This document shows positions 1-6,708 of a stretch of DNA of 17,055 nt, piece after piece (position 1 is the first letter of the stretch; each line of letters begins with the position of its first letter). Location: contig DKSD01000007.1 of assembly GCA_002473165.1 (NCBI GenBank), forward strand, positions 1 through 17,055. The letters are read 5' to 3'. The notes beneath the pieces were generated by a model, which made no database searches, had not been told where the DNA came from, and saw nothing but the letters and a program-made list of their open reading frames with translations. The position numbers were made by a program, and so were the translations under genes. Origin of the DNA: Succinatimonas sp. UBA7265. Its GTDB lineage: Bacteria > Pseudomonadota > Gammaproteobacteria > Enterobacterales > Succinivibrionaceae.

Positions 1-93
1 TTCGGACTGAAGAGCCCGCACCGCATCCGGCACAGGCTTATGGTACAAAATCAGATTTCGGAAGTTAGTGGCTCCAAAACGACCATTTACCAT
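1..93 (-). CDS. Possible 5' end of a gene running off the window (unrecognised)
   Basis: An open minus-strand frame starts with ATG at 93 and stays open to the window edge (31 codons). The start has a modest AGGG-type ribosome site seven bases upstream, and an in-frame stop lies just upstream at 118-120. The first residues read MVNGRFGATNFRNLILYHK, which I do not recognise. Codon choice (GGT, CGT, TTT, GGA, ACT) is less G+C-biased at third positions than in neighbouring genes, as is often the case for mobile-element genes, but 31 codons is too little to decide. It conflicts with the plus-strand tail called at 69-224, and the two may meet at a junction somewhere around 65-95. Confidence 0.3.
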   Translation of the reverse strand, partial: MVNGRFGATNFRNLILYHKPVPDAVRALQSE

Positions 94-224
94 CGCAAAG
101 CCCTGAACGCGTGCAGCTTATCGTCAAAGAATACGTCTCCCGCCGCAATGAAGGCGCGGGCAAGGCCTTTTACCGTTATTTCAGCTGTCTGCCCGCGGAA
201 ACCCGCAAGGCCCTGGCAGGCTGA
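69..224 (+). pseudogene. C-terminal gene fragment or small ORF just upstream of the 381-residue gene
   Basis: This plus-strand frame follows a TAG at 66-68 and ends with TGA at 222-224. From about position 87 its codons are strongly G+C-rich at third positions, like the genes around it, and it reads as plausible protein (for example KEYVSRRNEGAGKAFYRYF). Its stop overlaps the GAGGAG ribosome site of the next gene, the arrangement expected for a coupled upstream gene. No convincing start exists: a GTG at 111 would give 37 residues but has no ribosome site. The simplest reading is the 3' remnant of a gene that has lost its front part. A true small ORF starting at GTG 111 is the alternative. Function unknown. 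Confidence 0.35.
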
Positions 225-233
225 GGAGTCAGC

Positions 234-1379
234 ATGCGCAGCAATGAACTCTCCGAGCTCTTCAAAGACACAGACAAAGAGAGCCTGTTAAGAGCGCTTG
301 AGTATGTCTATAAAAAGCTGCCTGGCGATCGGCGCAGCCTGGAGCTTGACGAGATCCTGGAGTGGATGGCGCAGGGCGGCAGTCCGGAAGCCAAACAGGC
401 CGAAAAGCTTGCGGCGCTGCCTGAGAGGCTGCGCGCCTTTGTGCGCGACGTGCGCGACGGCGAGTACCTAAACCGCAAAGAGCTCTACAAGCTGCAGGGG
501 CGCAGCTGGAAGAAAGATCTCAAGGCGCTCGCCAAGGACTGCAGCGCTTTAGCTGAAGGCAGCGCAGCGCGGCGCGAGGCCGGGTCGCTGTTATGGGAGT
601 GCTATCGCGCCGTGCTCTTTGCCTCGAACTTTGGCGATGAGATGCTCCCGGGCATGAACCTCGGCAAAGGCTGGAATGACACCTACGGATATCCCATAGC
701 CCTCCAGGCGCTTGGCATGCTCTGCGGTGCCAAAAGCCCGGCCGTGGCGCTTTCAGACGCGCTCAAAGACTGCCTGATCCCGGCGCTTTTGCCCCACCCT
801 TGGACGCAGATCTCCAAAAACGAACGGAACCCGGGTTCAGGTGTTGATATGTACGGACGCGACTGCACGCTCGATCTCTTCATCAGGATGACCAAAGACC
901 GCAATTACAATCCGGTAAACCCGGATGAGGCCTGCGAGGCGCTGTGCGCTCAGGCCAAAGCGCAGGTTGAACGCTACGAGGGGTTAAAGACGCTCTCAGA
1001 GGATCGCTGCGTGACGCTCACCGGCCTTAAGCCTGACGAGGCGGTCTGGGGCTTTCAGATAACGGCCATCCGCAGACTGGCAAGCTTTGGCGTCTACAGC
1101 GCCTCGTGGCTCGACAACGGCCCGGCCGTGGTGCGCGGCGGCACTAGGAGAGAGCGCCTCTCAAAGTTCATCTCCGCCATGCTTTCCACGCGCTCGGCAG
1201 GCATTGCCTTTGAGCTGTGGGAGCTTGCGCAGCAATCGGCGGAATTTGCCGCGGGACGGCGCTGCCTTAAAGCCGAGCTCGAGGAGCGCGGCTTAAAGGA
1301 TCCCGCCTTCAAAACCCTGCTCTCCGAGTTTGAAAGCAAAGATCTCGACGCGCTGTTTCAGCGCGGCGATCGCTACTGA
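234..1379 (+). CDS. Hypothetical protein, 381 residues, unrecognised family
   Basis: I do not recognise this protein. The ATG at 234 is preceded by a strong GAGGAG ribosome site five bases away. Codon use matches the surrounding chromosome, so it is very likely a real gene. The product is charged, apparently mostly helical, with no signal peptide and no membrane segment, so probably cytosolic. Residues 1-125 are rich in Lys, Glu, Arg and Leu. A more ordered-looking centre follows, with aromatic and Gly motifs (LGKGWNDTYGYP near residues 143-154, then PHPWTQISKNERNP). The C-terminal third is again helical and charged. It is the only confident plus-strand gene in the window, and its last seven bases overlap the 3' end of the opposing glycosyltransferase gene, leaving no room for a terminator. 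Confidence 0.8.
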   Translation: MRSNELSELFKDTDKESLLRALEYVYKKLPGDRRSLELDEILEWMAQGGSPEAKQAEKLAALPERLRAFVRDVRDGEYLNRKELYKLQGRSWKKDLKALAKDCSALAEGSAARREAGSLLWECYRAVLFASNFGDEMLPGMNLGKGWNDTYGYPIALQALGMLCGAKSPAVALSDALKDCLIPALLPHPWTQISKNERNPGSGVDMYGRDCTLDLFIRMTKDRNYNPVNPDEACEALCAQAKAQVERYEGLKTLSEDRCVTLTGLKPDEAVWGFQITAIRRLASFGVYSASWLDNGPAVVRGGTRRERLSKFISAMLSTRSAGIAFELWELAQQSAEFAAGRRCLKAELEERGLKDPAFKTLLSEFESKDLDALFQRGDRY

Positions 1380-2173
1380 TCTTTCCTGCGGCTGCGCACC
1401 GGGCGCGCGGGCACGCCGTTTGAGAGCTGGTACAAAGAGAGAAATTTTGAGGCGGCATAACCCATGTTCGCGATCGCCAGCCACAGTCCGGCGCGCCCGT
1501 CCAAAAAACCCAGCTTTAAAAAGTACGTCCTGAAAAAGAAAAACAGCGCCCTAAAGGGGATGGTCCAGAGCATGACGCGCCGCCCGCGCGCGGCCTTCTC
1601 CTCGCCCCACAGCAGCGGATAGGAGGCCTGCTTGCGGTAAAAGTCCTCAAGCGTCGGGTAGGAGTAGTGCAGGATCGGCCATTCAAGCCTCACCACCTTG
1701 CTGTCATCCTTAAGCTCCACGTCCTCGTGCACCAGCGCTTTTGAGAAGTTCGTATGGCGGCGATCGTAAACGCGCAGCTTAAAGTCGGGAAACCAGCCGC
1801 TGTGACGCATCGGCGTCCCGAAAAGATAAGTAAGCCGGGGCAGCGCGATCACGGTAGTGCGCTCCATGGCGGCCACGGCCTGTTTAAGCTCCGCAACGCC
1901 CTCGGCGCTTAAGCGCTCGTCGGCGTCCAAATGCAGCACCACGTCGTTTTTGGCCTTCATCACGGCATAGCGGCGGCGCTGCCCAAAGCCCTGCACCGAA
2001 GGCGGGGCCTCAAACACGCGCGCGCCGCAGGATTTGGCGATGTCGCAGGTGCGATCCTCGCTTGACGAGTCCAGCACGATGATCTCATCCCCGAGATCTC
2101 TGAGGCTTTCAAGGCAGGCGTTGAGGTTGCGCTCCTCGTTGCGGGTGAGGATGATCACGGTGAGTTTGGGCAT
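1373..2173 (-). CDS. Family-2 glycosyltransferase, WaaE/KdtX-like (LPS core)
   Basis: This 266-residue protein has the GT-A fold of family 2 glycosyltransferases. The N-terminal strand is TVIILTRNEERNL (about residues 5-17), the nucleotide-binding acidic region is IIVLDSSSEDRT (31-42), and the metal-binding DxD lies in HLDADER (81-87). The C-terminal part is hydrophobic and basic with an FxDGxxG-type segment, typical of the WaaE/KdtX group, which adds glucose or another hexose to heptose I of the lipopolysaccharide core at the inner membrane. The ATG at 2173 has an AGGAG site seven bases upstream. The gene lies just after the rplS terminator, so it probably has its own promoter; a TATGAT -10-like hexamer lies in the gap. 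Family assignment is firm; the exact acceptor sugar is inferred. Confidence 0.82.
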   Translation of the reverse strand: MPKLTVIILTRNEERNLNACLESLRDLGDEIIVLDSSSEDRTCDIAKSCGARVFEAPPSVQGFGQRRRYAVMKAKNDVVLHLDADERLSAEGVAELKQAVAAMERTTVIALPRLTYLFGTPMRHSGWFPDFKLRVYDRRHTNFSKALVHEDVELKDDSKVVRLEWPILHYSYPTLEDFYRKQASYPLLWGEEKAARGRRVMLWTIPFRALFFFFRTYFLKLGFLDGRAGLWLAIANMGYAASKFLSLYQLSNGVPARPVRSRRKDQ

Positions 2174-2206
2174 AACGGGGCTCCTGTTTTTAAGGGGTGC
2201 TCAATC

Positions 2207-2245
2207 ATAAAACAAAGAACCCGGCGCCAGGCCGGGTTCTTTTTA
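2207..2245 (-). terminator. Intrinsic terminator after rplS
   Basis: Arms at 2215-2225 and 2231-2241 (11 bp, perfect, ending in GCCGGG-type pairs) enclose a five-base loop. On the minus strand the stem is followed by TTTGTTTT. It closes the rpsP-rimM-trmD-rplS transcript, 20 bases after the rplS stop. Confidence 0.9.
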
Positions 2246-2260
2246 AGAGTCTGATCGGGA

Positions 2261-2611
2261 TCAGACCTTCTCGCGAATGCGGGCTGCCTTGCCGCGGAGG
2301 TTGCGGAGGTAGTAGAGCTTGGCACGGCGGACATCACCGCGGCGCATCACCTTGACGGAGGCGATCAGCGGCGAGTGGGTCTGGAACACGCGCTCCACGC
2401 CCTCGCCTGAGGAGATCTTGCGGACGGTGAAAGAGGAGTTCAGGCCGCGGTTGCGCTTGGCGATGACCACGCCCTCAAAGGCCTGCAGACGGGACTTGTC
2501 GCCCTCGACCACGCGGACCTCGACACGCACGGTGTCGCCGGGGAAGAACTCAGGGATATCCTTGCGAAGCTGCTCTTTCTCGAGCTCATCGATGATCGGA
2601 TTGCTGGACAT
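2261..2611 (-). CDS. rplS: 50S ribosomal protein L19
   Basis: L19 sits at the interface of the 30S and 50S subunits and contributes to an intersubunit bridge. The 116-residue product matches the family over its whole length (Escherichia L19 is 115 residues). It shows the start SNPIIDELEKEQ, the conserved FPGDTVRVEVRVVEG, the loop FEGVVIAKRNRGLNSSFTVR and the ending KLYYLRNLRGKAARI. The ATG at 2611 follows a GCAGGT-type ribosome site. It is the last gene of the rpsP-rimM-trmD-rplS operon, 28 bases after trmD, and is followed by a strong intrinsic terminator. Nothing unusual was seen. Confidence 0.98.
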   Translation of the reverse strand: MSSNPIIDELEKEQLRKDIPEFFPGDTVRVEVRVVEGDKSRLQAFEGVVIAKRNRGLNSSFTVRKISSGEGVERVFQTHSPLIASVKVMRRGDVRRAKLYYLRNLRGKAARIREKV

Positions 2612-2639
2612 TTTAATACCTGCTCAATTTAAACAAAAT

Positions 2640-3383
2640 CTAACTTTCTTTCTCGGAGAGATACTCTTTTAAGAGCTTTTTCTCTTCCTTCGAAAGAGAC
2701 CGCGCCTCAATCAGGCCGGGGCGGCGCTCAAAAGTGCGCCCCAGCGCCTGCTTAAGCCGCCAGCGCCGGATCTTTTCGTGGTCGCCGCTTAACAGGACCT
2801 GCGGCACCGCAAGCCCGTCTATCACCTCAGGACGCGTGTACTGAGGATAATGCAGCAGCCCCCGCGCGAAAGAATCGTCCTCGGCGCTGCGGATGTTGCC
2901 GAGCACGCCCGGCACCATCCTGGAAACTGCGTCGATGATGCACATGGCAGGAAGTTCACCCCCTGACAGCACGTAGTCACCGACTGAAACCTCCAGATCG
3001 ACTTCAGTCTGAAGGACGCGCTCATCAATGCCCTCGTAGCGTCCGCATACGAGGATCACTGAGCCCCATTCCCGGAATCGTGTGACCAGAGAGTGTGTGA
3101 GCATTTCCCCCTGAGGGGACATGCACACAACCTTTGTTCCGGAAGGCGCCTCCTGCCTGGCGGCATGGATGGCATCCCGCAGCGGCTGGACCATCATCAG
3201 CATCCCCGGACCGCCCCCGTAGGGCTTGTCGTCCACGGACAGATAACTGTCGTGCGCATAATCGCGGGGATTGTAAGTGCGGACATCTATGAGTCCGCGC
3301 TCGCAGGCCCTGCGGGTCACGCCTGACTGCGTGACCGCGGCAAACATTTCCGGAAAGAGCGAAACACAGCCGAACCACATCAT
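2640..3383 (-). CDS. trmD: tRNA (guanine-N1)-methyltransferase TrmD
   Basis: TrmD uses S-adenosylmethionine to methylate N1 of G37 next to the anticodon, which prevents +1 frameshifting. The 247-residue product has the SPOUT trefoil-knot signatures: PYGGGPGM (about residues 54-61), CGRYEGIDER (113-122), DYVLSGGELPA (136-146), and the acidic DDSF motif at 169-170 that holds the catalytic Asp. The C-terminal helical domain includes RRWRLKQALGRT. The frame is open to a GTG at 3404 inside rimM, but family members begin MW(I/F)G, so the ATG at 3383, two bases after the rimM stop, is chosen. The next ATG, at 3380, would fit equally well. Close packing suggests translational coupling to rimM. Confidence 0.96.
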   Translation of the reverse strand: MMWFGCVSLFPEMFAAVTQSGVTRRACERGLIDVRTYNPRDYAHDSYLSVDDKPYGGGPGMLMMVQPLRDAIHAARQEAPSGTKVVCMSPQGEMLTHSLVTRFREWGSVILVCGRYEGIDERVLQTEVDLEVSVGDYVLSGGELPAMCIIDAVSRMVPGVLGNIRSAEDDSFARGLLHYPQYTRPEVIDGLAVPQVLLSGDHEKIRRWRLKQALGRTFERRPGLIEARSLSKEEKKLLKEYLSEKES

Positions 3384-3385
3384 GG

Positions 3386-3934
3386 TCAGTAGTCTTCGCC
3401 CCACTCTACCCTAATCGTCCGCGCGTTGAGATCGACCGCGGTAACGATCGGGCCGGCGACATACGGTATCAGGATTGGGTCCCGCTTCCCGCATGCCGGG
3501 CGGTCAGAGGGAGCCACTTCCATAACGGGAGCGGCTCCGTGATCCCAGATTCTCGACACTGTGCCGAGCATTTTGCCCTCAAGCCCTAACACCTTGCAGC
3601 CTATAAGGTCTTGCAGGTAAATCCGGTCTTCGGGCAGCCGGGGCAGGCTTGAGCGCCTGATCCCTATTTCGCACCCGGCGAAGGCCTTGGCCTCCTCGGG
3701 CACTGAGACTCCTGCGATCTTGACTATGTGGTTTTGACCGTGGAGTCTGAATTCCTCGACCCTGACCTCGCGCCATTCTCCCCCGCGCCGGCGGATATAC
3801 CATGGCGAGTAGTCAAAAAGGTCATCGGGTCGGTTGGTGAAAGACTGAACCTTCATCCAGCCCTTCAGTCCATAGGCTGAACCTAATCGGCCCATGGGAC
3901 GCGGTAAATCGTTTTGCGGCTCTTTGTCAGCCAA
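3386..3934 (-). CDS. rimM: Ribosome maturation factor RimM
   Basis: RimM binds ribosomal protein S19 and helps fold the 30S head during assembly. The 182-residue product (Escherichia, 182) has the N-terminal RimM barrel starting with MGRLGSAYGLKGWMKV (about residues 14-29). The linker LQDLIGCKVLG and a C-terminal PRC-barrel follow, ending with the typical DLNARTIRVEWGEDY. The start is taken as TTG at 3934: it gives an N-terminus of family length and has a GAGG site ten bases upstream inside the end of rpsP. The alternative ATG at 3895 begins right at the conserved MGRLGSAYG motif and has no comparable site. It lies five bases after rpsP and two bases before trmD. A weak TTG start would keep RimM below the ribosomal proteins encoded in the same message (inference). 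Confidence 0.94.
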   Translation of the reverse strand: MADKEPQNDLPRPMGRLGSAYGLKGWMKVQSFTNRPDDLFDYSPWYIRRRGGEWREVRVEEFRLHGQNHIVKIAGVSVPEEAKAFAGCEIGIRRSSLPRLPEDRIYLQDLIGCKVLGLEGKMLGTVSRIWDHGAAPVMEVAPSDRPACGKRDPILIPYVAGPIVTAVDLNARTIRVEWGEDY

Positions 3935-3939
3935 CGATT

Positions 3940-4320
3940 TTAGGCCTCAGCGGCGGGAGCGGCCTCGCCGGCCTTCGCCTCTTCCTCAGCCTTCTTGGCG
4001 GCCTCGGCTTTGGCGGCCTTCTTGGCGGCTAAAGCTTTCTCGTGTTTTTCCTGCTTGGCCTTGAGCACGGCTTCCTCGCCCATCTCGACCTCTTTGACGA
4101 GGCGCTTGACGCGGTCGGAAGGCTGGGCGCCCTTGGCGATCCAGGCATTGATCTTCTCAACGTCCAGGCGGAGGCGGACCTCTTTGCCTGAGGCGATCGG
4201 GTTGTAGAAGCCGACCTGCTCGATGAACCTGCCGGAAGCGGCATAGCGCTGATCAGCGACCATGACGTGATAGAAAGGACGTTTGTTGGCGCCTAAGCGA
4301 CGTAAACGAATGACTACCAT
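3940..4320 (-). CDS. rpsP: 30S ribosomal protein S16 with long charged C-terminal tail
   Basis: S16 is an early-binding 16S rRNA protein of the 30S body. Residues 1-81 are the complete family domain (VVIRLRRLGANKRPFYHV, GRFIEQVGFYNPIAS, PSDRVKRLVKEVE). The Escherichia protein ends there at 82 residues, but this one continues to 126. The extra 45 residues are low-complexity Ala/Lys/Glu (for example ALAAKKAAKAEAAKKAEEE), probably a charged helix. Some other bacteria also carry basic S16 extensions, but this length is notable. The ATG at 4320 has an AAGG site. It is the first gene of the rpsP-rimM-trmD-rplS operon, with promoter at 4391-4418 and a leader hairpin at 4344-4365. Confidence 0.97.
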   Translation of the reverse strand: MVVIRLRRLGANKRPFYHVMVADQRYAASGRFIEQVGFYNPIASGKEVRLRLDVEKINAWIAKGAQPSDRVKRLVKEVEMGEEAVLKAKQEKHEKALAAKKAAKAEAAKKAEEEAKAGEAAPAAEA

Positions 4321-4335
4321 TTCGCATTACCTTTA

Positions 4336-4366
4336 TAAAAGAGGACAGCCCGATAGCGGGCCGTCG
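4336..4366 (-). promoter_or_regulatory. Leader hairpin upstream of rpsP, possible attenuator
   Basis: On the minus strand GACGGCCCG pairs with CGGGCTGTC (4357-4365 with 4344-4352; nine pairs including one G-U) around a four-base loop. CTCTTTT follows. It lies about 20 bases after the predicted transcription start and about 24 bases before the rpsP start codon. Its form is that of a short terminator/attenuator or a ribosomal-protein leader. I recognise no known RNA family. Confidence 0.5.
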
Positions 4367-4390
4367 TTATACCAAAAATACAGTCGCATC

Positions 4391-4418
4391 ATTATACTTT
4401 GTTCCGCGCAAAAATCAA
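4391..4418 (-). promoter_or_regulatory. Sigma-70-type promoter of the rpsP operon
   Basis: A perfect TATAAT -10 (4391-4396) and a TTGATT -35 (4413-4418) are separated by 16 bases on the minus strand. Transcription would begin near 4384, about 64 bases before the rpsP start codon. Confidence 0.75.
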
Positions 4419-4460
4419 GAATTCGCGCAGCGCAAGTTAAGATGCGGAAAAATCCCCGGT

Positions 4461-5867
4461 TTACTTGCGGAACATGCCCCCCAGTCCCCCGGGCAGGCCG
4501 CCCATGCCTCCCATGCCGCCTAAACCTCCCATCATGCCGCGCATCATGCCGGCCATGCGCCCGAGCTTGCCGCCGCGCATCTTCTTCATCATCTTCTTCA
4601 TGGAGTCAAACTGGCGCAACAGCTGGTTGACCTCGGAGATCTGCACGCCGGCGCCCGCGGCGATGCGCTTTTTGCGCGAGGCCTTGATGATCTCGGGCGT
4701 GCGGCGCTCCTTCTTCGTCATGGAGTCGATGATGGCGATGATGTGATCGATGCTCTTGTCGTTGACCTTGGCCTTGACCTCATCGGGGATGCGCCCCATG
4801 CCCGGCAGCTTGTCTAAAAGCCCGGAGACGCCGCCCATGTTCTTGACCTGGGCTATCTGCTCTTTGAAGTCCTCAAAAGTGAAGTCCCCGCCTTTGCGCA
4901 CCTTGTCGGCAAACTTCTGAGCCTTTTGCATGTCGGTCTTGCGCGAGAGATCCTCGATGAGCGAGAGCAGATCGCCCATGTCGAGGATGCGCGAGGCAAT
5001 GCGGTCAGGATGGAAGGGCTCGAGAGCCTCGATCTTCTCGCCTAAGCCGATAAATTTAATGGGCACGCCCGTGATCTCGCGCACCGAGAGCGCGGCGCCG
5101 CCGCGGGCGTCGCCGTCGGCCTTCGTGAGGATCACGCCCGTAAGCGGCAGGGCGTCGGCAAAGGCCTTGGCCGTGTTGGCCGCGTCCTGGCCGGTCATGG
5201 AGTCGACGACAAAGAACGTCTCTACAGGATCGACGGCCGCGTGGAGATCGCGGATCTCGTTCATCATGAACTCGTCGACCGCGAGGCGGCCTGCGGTGTC
5301 GAGGATCATGACGTCATAGGCCTCAAGCCTGGCCGCCTCAAGCGCCGCACGGGCGATCTCCTGAGGCTTCATCTTGGGATCCGTGGGATAAAAGCCCGCC
5401 CCGACCTGGGTCGAGAGCGTCTTTAGCTGATCGATGGCGGCCGGGCGGTAGACGTCGGCTGAGACTAACAGCACTTTTTTGCGCAGGCGCTCTTTTAAGT
5501 AGAGCGCGAGCTTGGCCGCGCTTGTGGTCTTGCCGGCGCCCTGCAAGCCTGCCATGAGGATCACCGCAGGCGGCTGGTGGGCGAGATTGATCTCCGAGGT
5601 CTCCCCGCCCATGGCCTGCACGAGCTCGGCGTAGACGGCTTTAATGAATTCCTGGCCCGGCGTGAGGCTTAACGCGACTTCCTTGCCCAGCGCGCGTTCT
5701 TTGACGCGGGCGGTGAACGATTTGACGACCGGCAGGGCGACATCGGCCTCAAGCAGCGCGGTGCGCACCTCGCGCAGCGTGTCCTTGATGTTGTCCTCGG
5801 TGATGCGGCCTTTGCCGCTGATGTTCTTGAGGGTGCGGTTGAGTCTTTGGGTAAGGTTGTCAAACAT
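4461..5867 (-). CDS. ffh: Signal recognition particle protein Ffh
   Basis: Ffh binds 4.5S RNA and signal sequences emerging from the ribosome. With FtsY it delivers inner-membrane proteins to the translocon. The 468 residues show the N domain helices (1-90), then the NG GTPase with P-loop GLQGAGKTT (107-115), DTAGR (190-194) and TKADGDARGG (248-257). The M domain follows (about 320-455) with the RNA-binding helix-turn-helix around SRKKRIAAGAGVQISEVNQLL. The C-terminus is an extended Met/Gly-rich stretch (GGLGGMGGMGG) longer than in Escherichia (453 residues), which may widen the flexible signal-binding surface. The ATG at 5867 has an AGGG site. It has its own extended -10 promoter, sitting in the loop of the preceding gene's terminator. 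Confidence 0.97.
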   Translation of the reverse strand: MFDNLTQRLNRTLKNISGKGRITEDNIKDTLREVRTALLEADVALPVVKSFTARVKERALGKEVALSLTPGQEFIKAVYAELVQAMGGETSEINLAHQPPAVILMAGLQGAGKTTSAAKLALYLKERLRKKVLLVSADVYRPAAIDQLKTLSTQVGAGFYPTDPKMKPQEIARAALEAARLEAYDVMILDTAGRLAVDEFMMNEIRDLHAAVDPVETFFVVDSMTGQDAANTAKAFADALPLTGVILTKADGDARGGAALSVREITGVPIKFIGLGEKIEALEPFHPDRIASRILDMGDLLSLIEDLSRKTDMQKAQKFADKVRKGGDFTFEDFKEQIAQVKNMGGVSGLLDKLPGMGRIPDEVKAKVNDKSIDHIIAIIDSMTKKERRTPEIIKASRKKRIAAGAGVQISEVNQLLRQFDSMKKMMKKMRGGKLGRMAGMMRGMMGGLGGMGGMGGLPGGLGGMFRK

Positions 5868-5882
5868 GCTCGGATCCCTTGT

Positions 5883-5917
5883 AAAACAAATCCCCGAAAT
5901 TATAGCATTCCGGGGAT
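5883..5917 (-). terminator. Terminator-like hairpin after the motX-like gene
   Basis: Arms 5890-5896 and 5911-5917 (ATCCCCG/CGGGGAT, 7 bp perfect) flank a 14-base loop and are followed on the minus strand by TTGTTTT. It lies 23 bases after the motX-like stop. The long loop makes it a weaker terminator than others here, and the loop contains the ffh -10 element. Confidence 0.6.
5899..5907 (-). promoter_or_regulatory. Extended -10 promoter element for ffh
   Basis: The minus strand reads TGCTATAAT (5907 down to 5899), a perfect TATAAT with the TG extension that lets sigma-70 work without a good -35. No convincing -35 was seen. Transcription would start near 5892, about 25 bases before the ffh ATG. 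Confidence 0.6.
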
Positions 5918-5939
5918 CTGGTCCTTGAGGCTTAAACGC

Positions 5940-6668
5940 TCAGTAGTCGTAGGGGAAAGCCTCGTCGCGGGCTGCGACATTGGGCGGCAGGCGTTTTTGC
6001 AGTTCCTCTTTTAAATACTGCTGCTTGAGCTTGCTGTAATCGTCGTCATAGCGGGTGTGGTAGAGCCAGCTGTAGGCCTCCTCGTACATGGCCGGGCTCC
6101 CGTAGCCGCGCACCAGCATGTCCGCCCAGCCCAGGCGCCCGGTCTTGGATCCTAAGATGGCCGAGGTGTGCATGTAGCGCTCGGAGAGCGCCTTGTCGCG
6201 GGAGACTAAATAGCCCTGCTCGTAGTAGAACGCCAGGCGCTCGAGCGCCGGGCCGTAGGCGTTTTCCGCGGCTTTTTTCATGTAAGAGAGCCCGAGATCG
6301 GGATCGCGGGTCACGCACACGCCGTTTACCAGCATGTCGCCCCAGGCGAACTGGAAGACCGGGATCTTCACAAGGCGGGCGCGGTCTTCGATATCCGGGG
6401 TGAACTGGCAGCGGTCATGATCGCGCACGATCTCAAAGAGGCGGTGATCCTCGACCATGCGGTTTAGCTGCTCGTTCGTGTAGACCTCGGAGTTCGTGTG
6501 ATCCTCTTGGATCTGATCTTTGAGCGCGCCCAGATCCTCATGGGCCGTCATGGCCTGGGCGCCGGTCACGGCATCGTACTCGGAGTGCTGCACCGCCTGG
6601 GCGCCCAAAGGCGTCAGGCAGAACACCGCTGCTCCTGCGGCGGCGGCAAGTTCAGTGCGCAGTTTCAT
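5940..6668 (-). CDS. motX: MotX-like polar flagellar motor protein with Sel1 repeats
   Basis: MotX is a periplasmic protein that, with MotY, forms the T ring of polar flagella and helps hold the PomA/PomB stator. The 242-residue product begins with a signal peptide (basic KLR, Ala-rich core, cleavage about AQA/V at 25/26). Residues 84-205 follow the MotX pattern: a first Cys in DRCQFTPDIEDRA (Cys87), VFQFAWGDMLVNGVCV (Cys118), then Sel1-like helical repeats ending in RGYGSPAMYEEAYSWLY (187-203). The ATG at 6668 has a GGAG site five bases away. A near-consensus FliA promoter upstream supports a flagellar role independently of homology. It stands alone between mdh and ffh. A generic Sel1-repeat protein is the alternative. 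Confidence 0.78.
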   Translation of the reverse strand: MKLRTELAAAAGAAVFCLTPLGAQAVQHSEYDAVTGAQAMTAHEDLGALKDQIQEDHTNSEVYTNEQLNRMVEDHRLFEIVRDHDRCQFTPDIEDRARLVKIPVFQFAWGDMLVNGVCVTRDPDLGLSYMKKAAENAYGPALERLAFYYEQGYLVSRDKALSERYMHTSAILGSKTGRLGWADMLVRGYGSPAMYEEAYSWLYHTRYDDDYSKLKQQYLKEELQKRLPPNVAARDEAFPYDY

Positions 6669-6708
6669 AAATGCTCCATAAAAAATTCAGGCATCATCCT
6701 TAATTTGT

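Noticed and set aside
1330..1533. 67-codon plus-strand frame across the 3' ends of two converging genes
   Set aside because: Overlaps both real genes in other frames; no ribosome site and no recognisable protein.
3384..3404. GTG start for TrmD within rimM
   Set aside because: TrmD proteins begin at MWIG/MWFG; the extra residues overlap the conserved rimM end.
3950..4060. Repetitive Ala/Lys codons in the rpsP tail as a possible tandem-repeat element
   Set aside because: Imperfect low-complexity coding sequence in frame with S16; no regular repeat unit.
4461..4560. Gly/Met-rich repeats at the 3' end of ffh as a possible independent repeat array
   Set aside because: In frame with Ffh and consistent with the Met-rich M-domain tail; irregular units, no CRISPR-like spacing.
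4930..5319. 129-codon plus-strand frame opposite ffh
   Set aside because: Covers the conserved ffh GTPase region on the other strand; Ser/Arg/Met-rich shadow composition.
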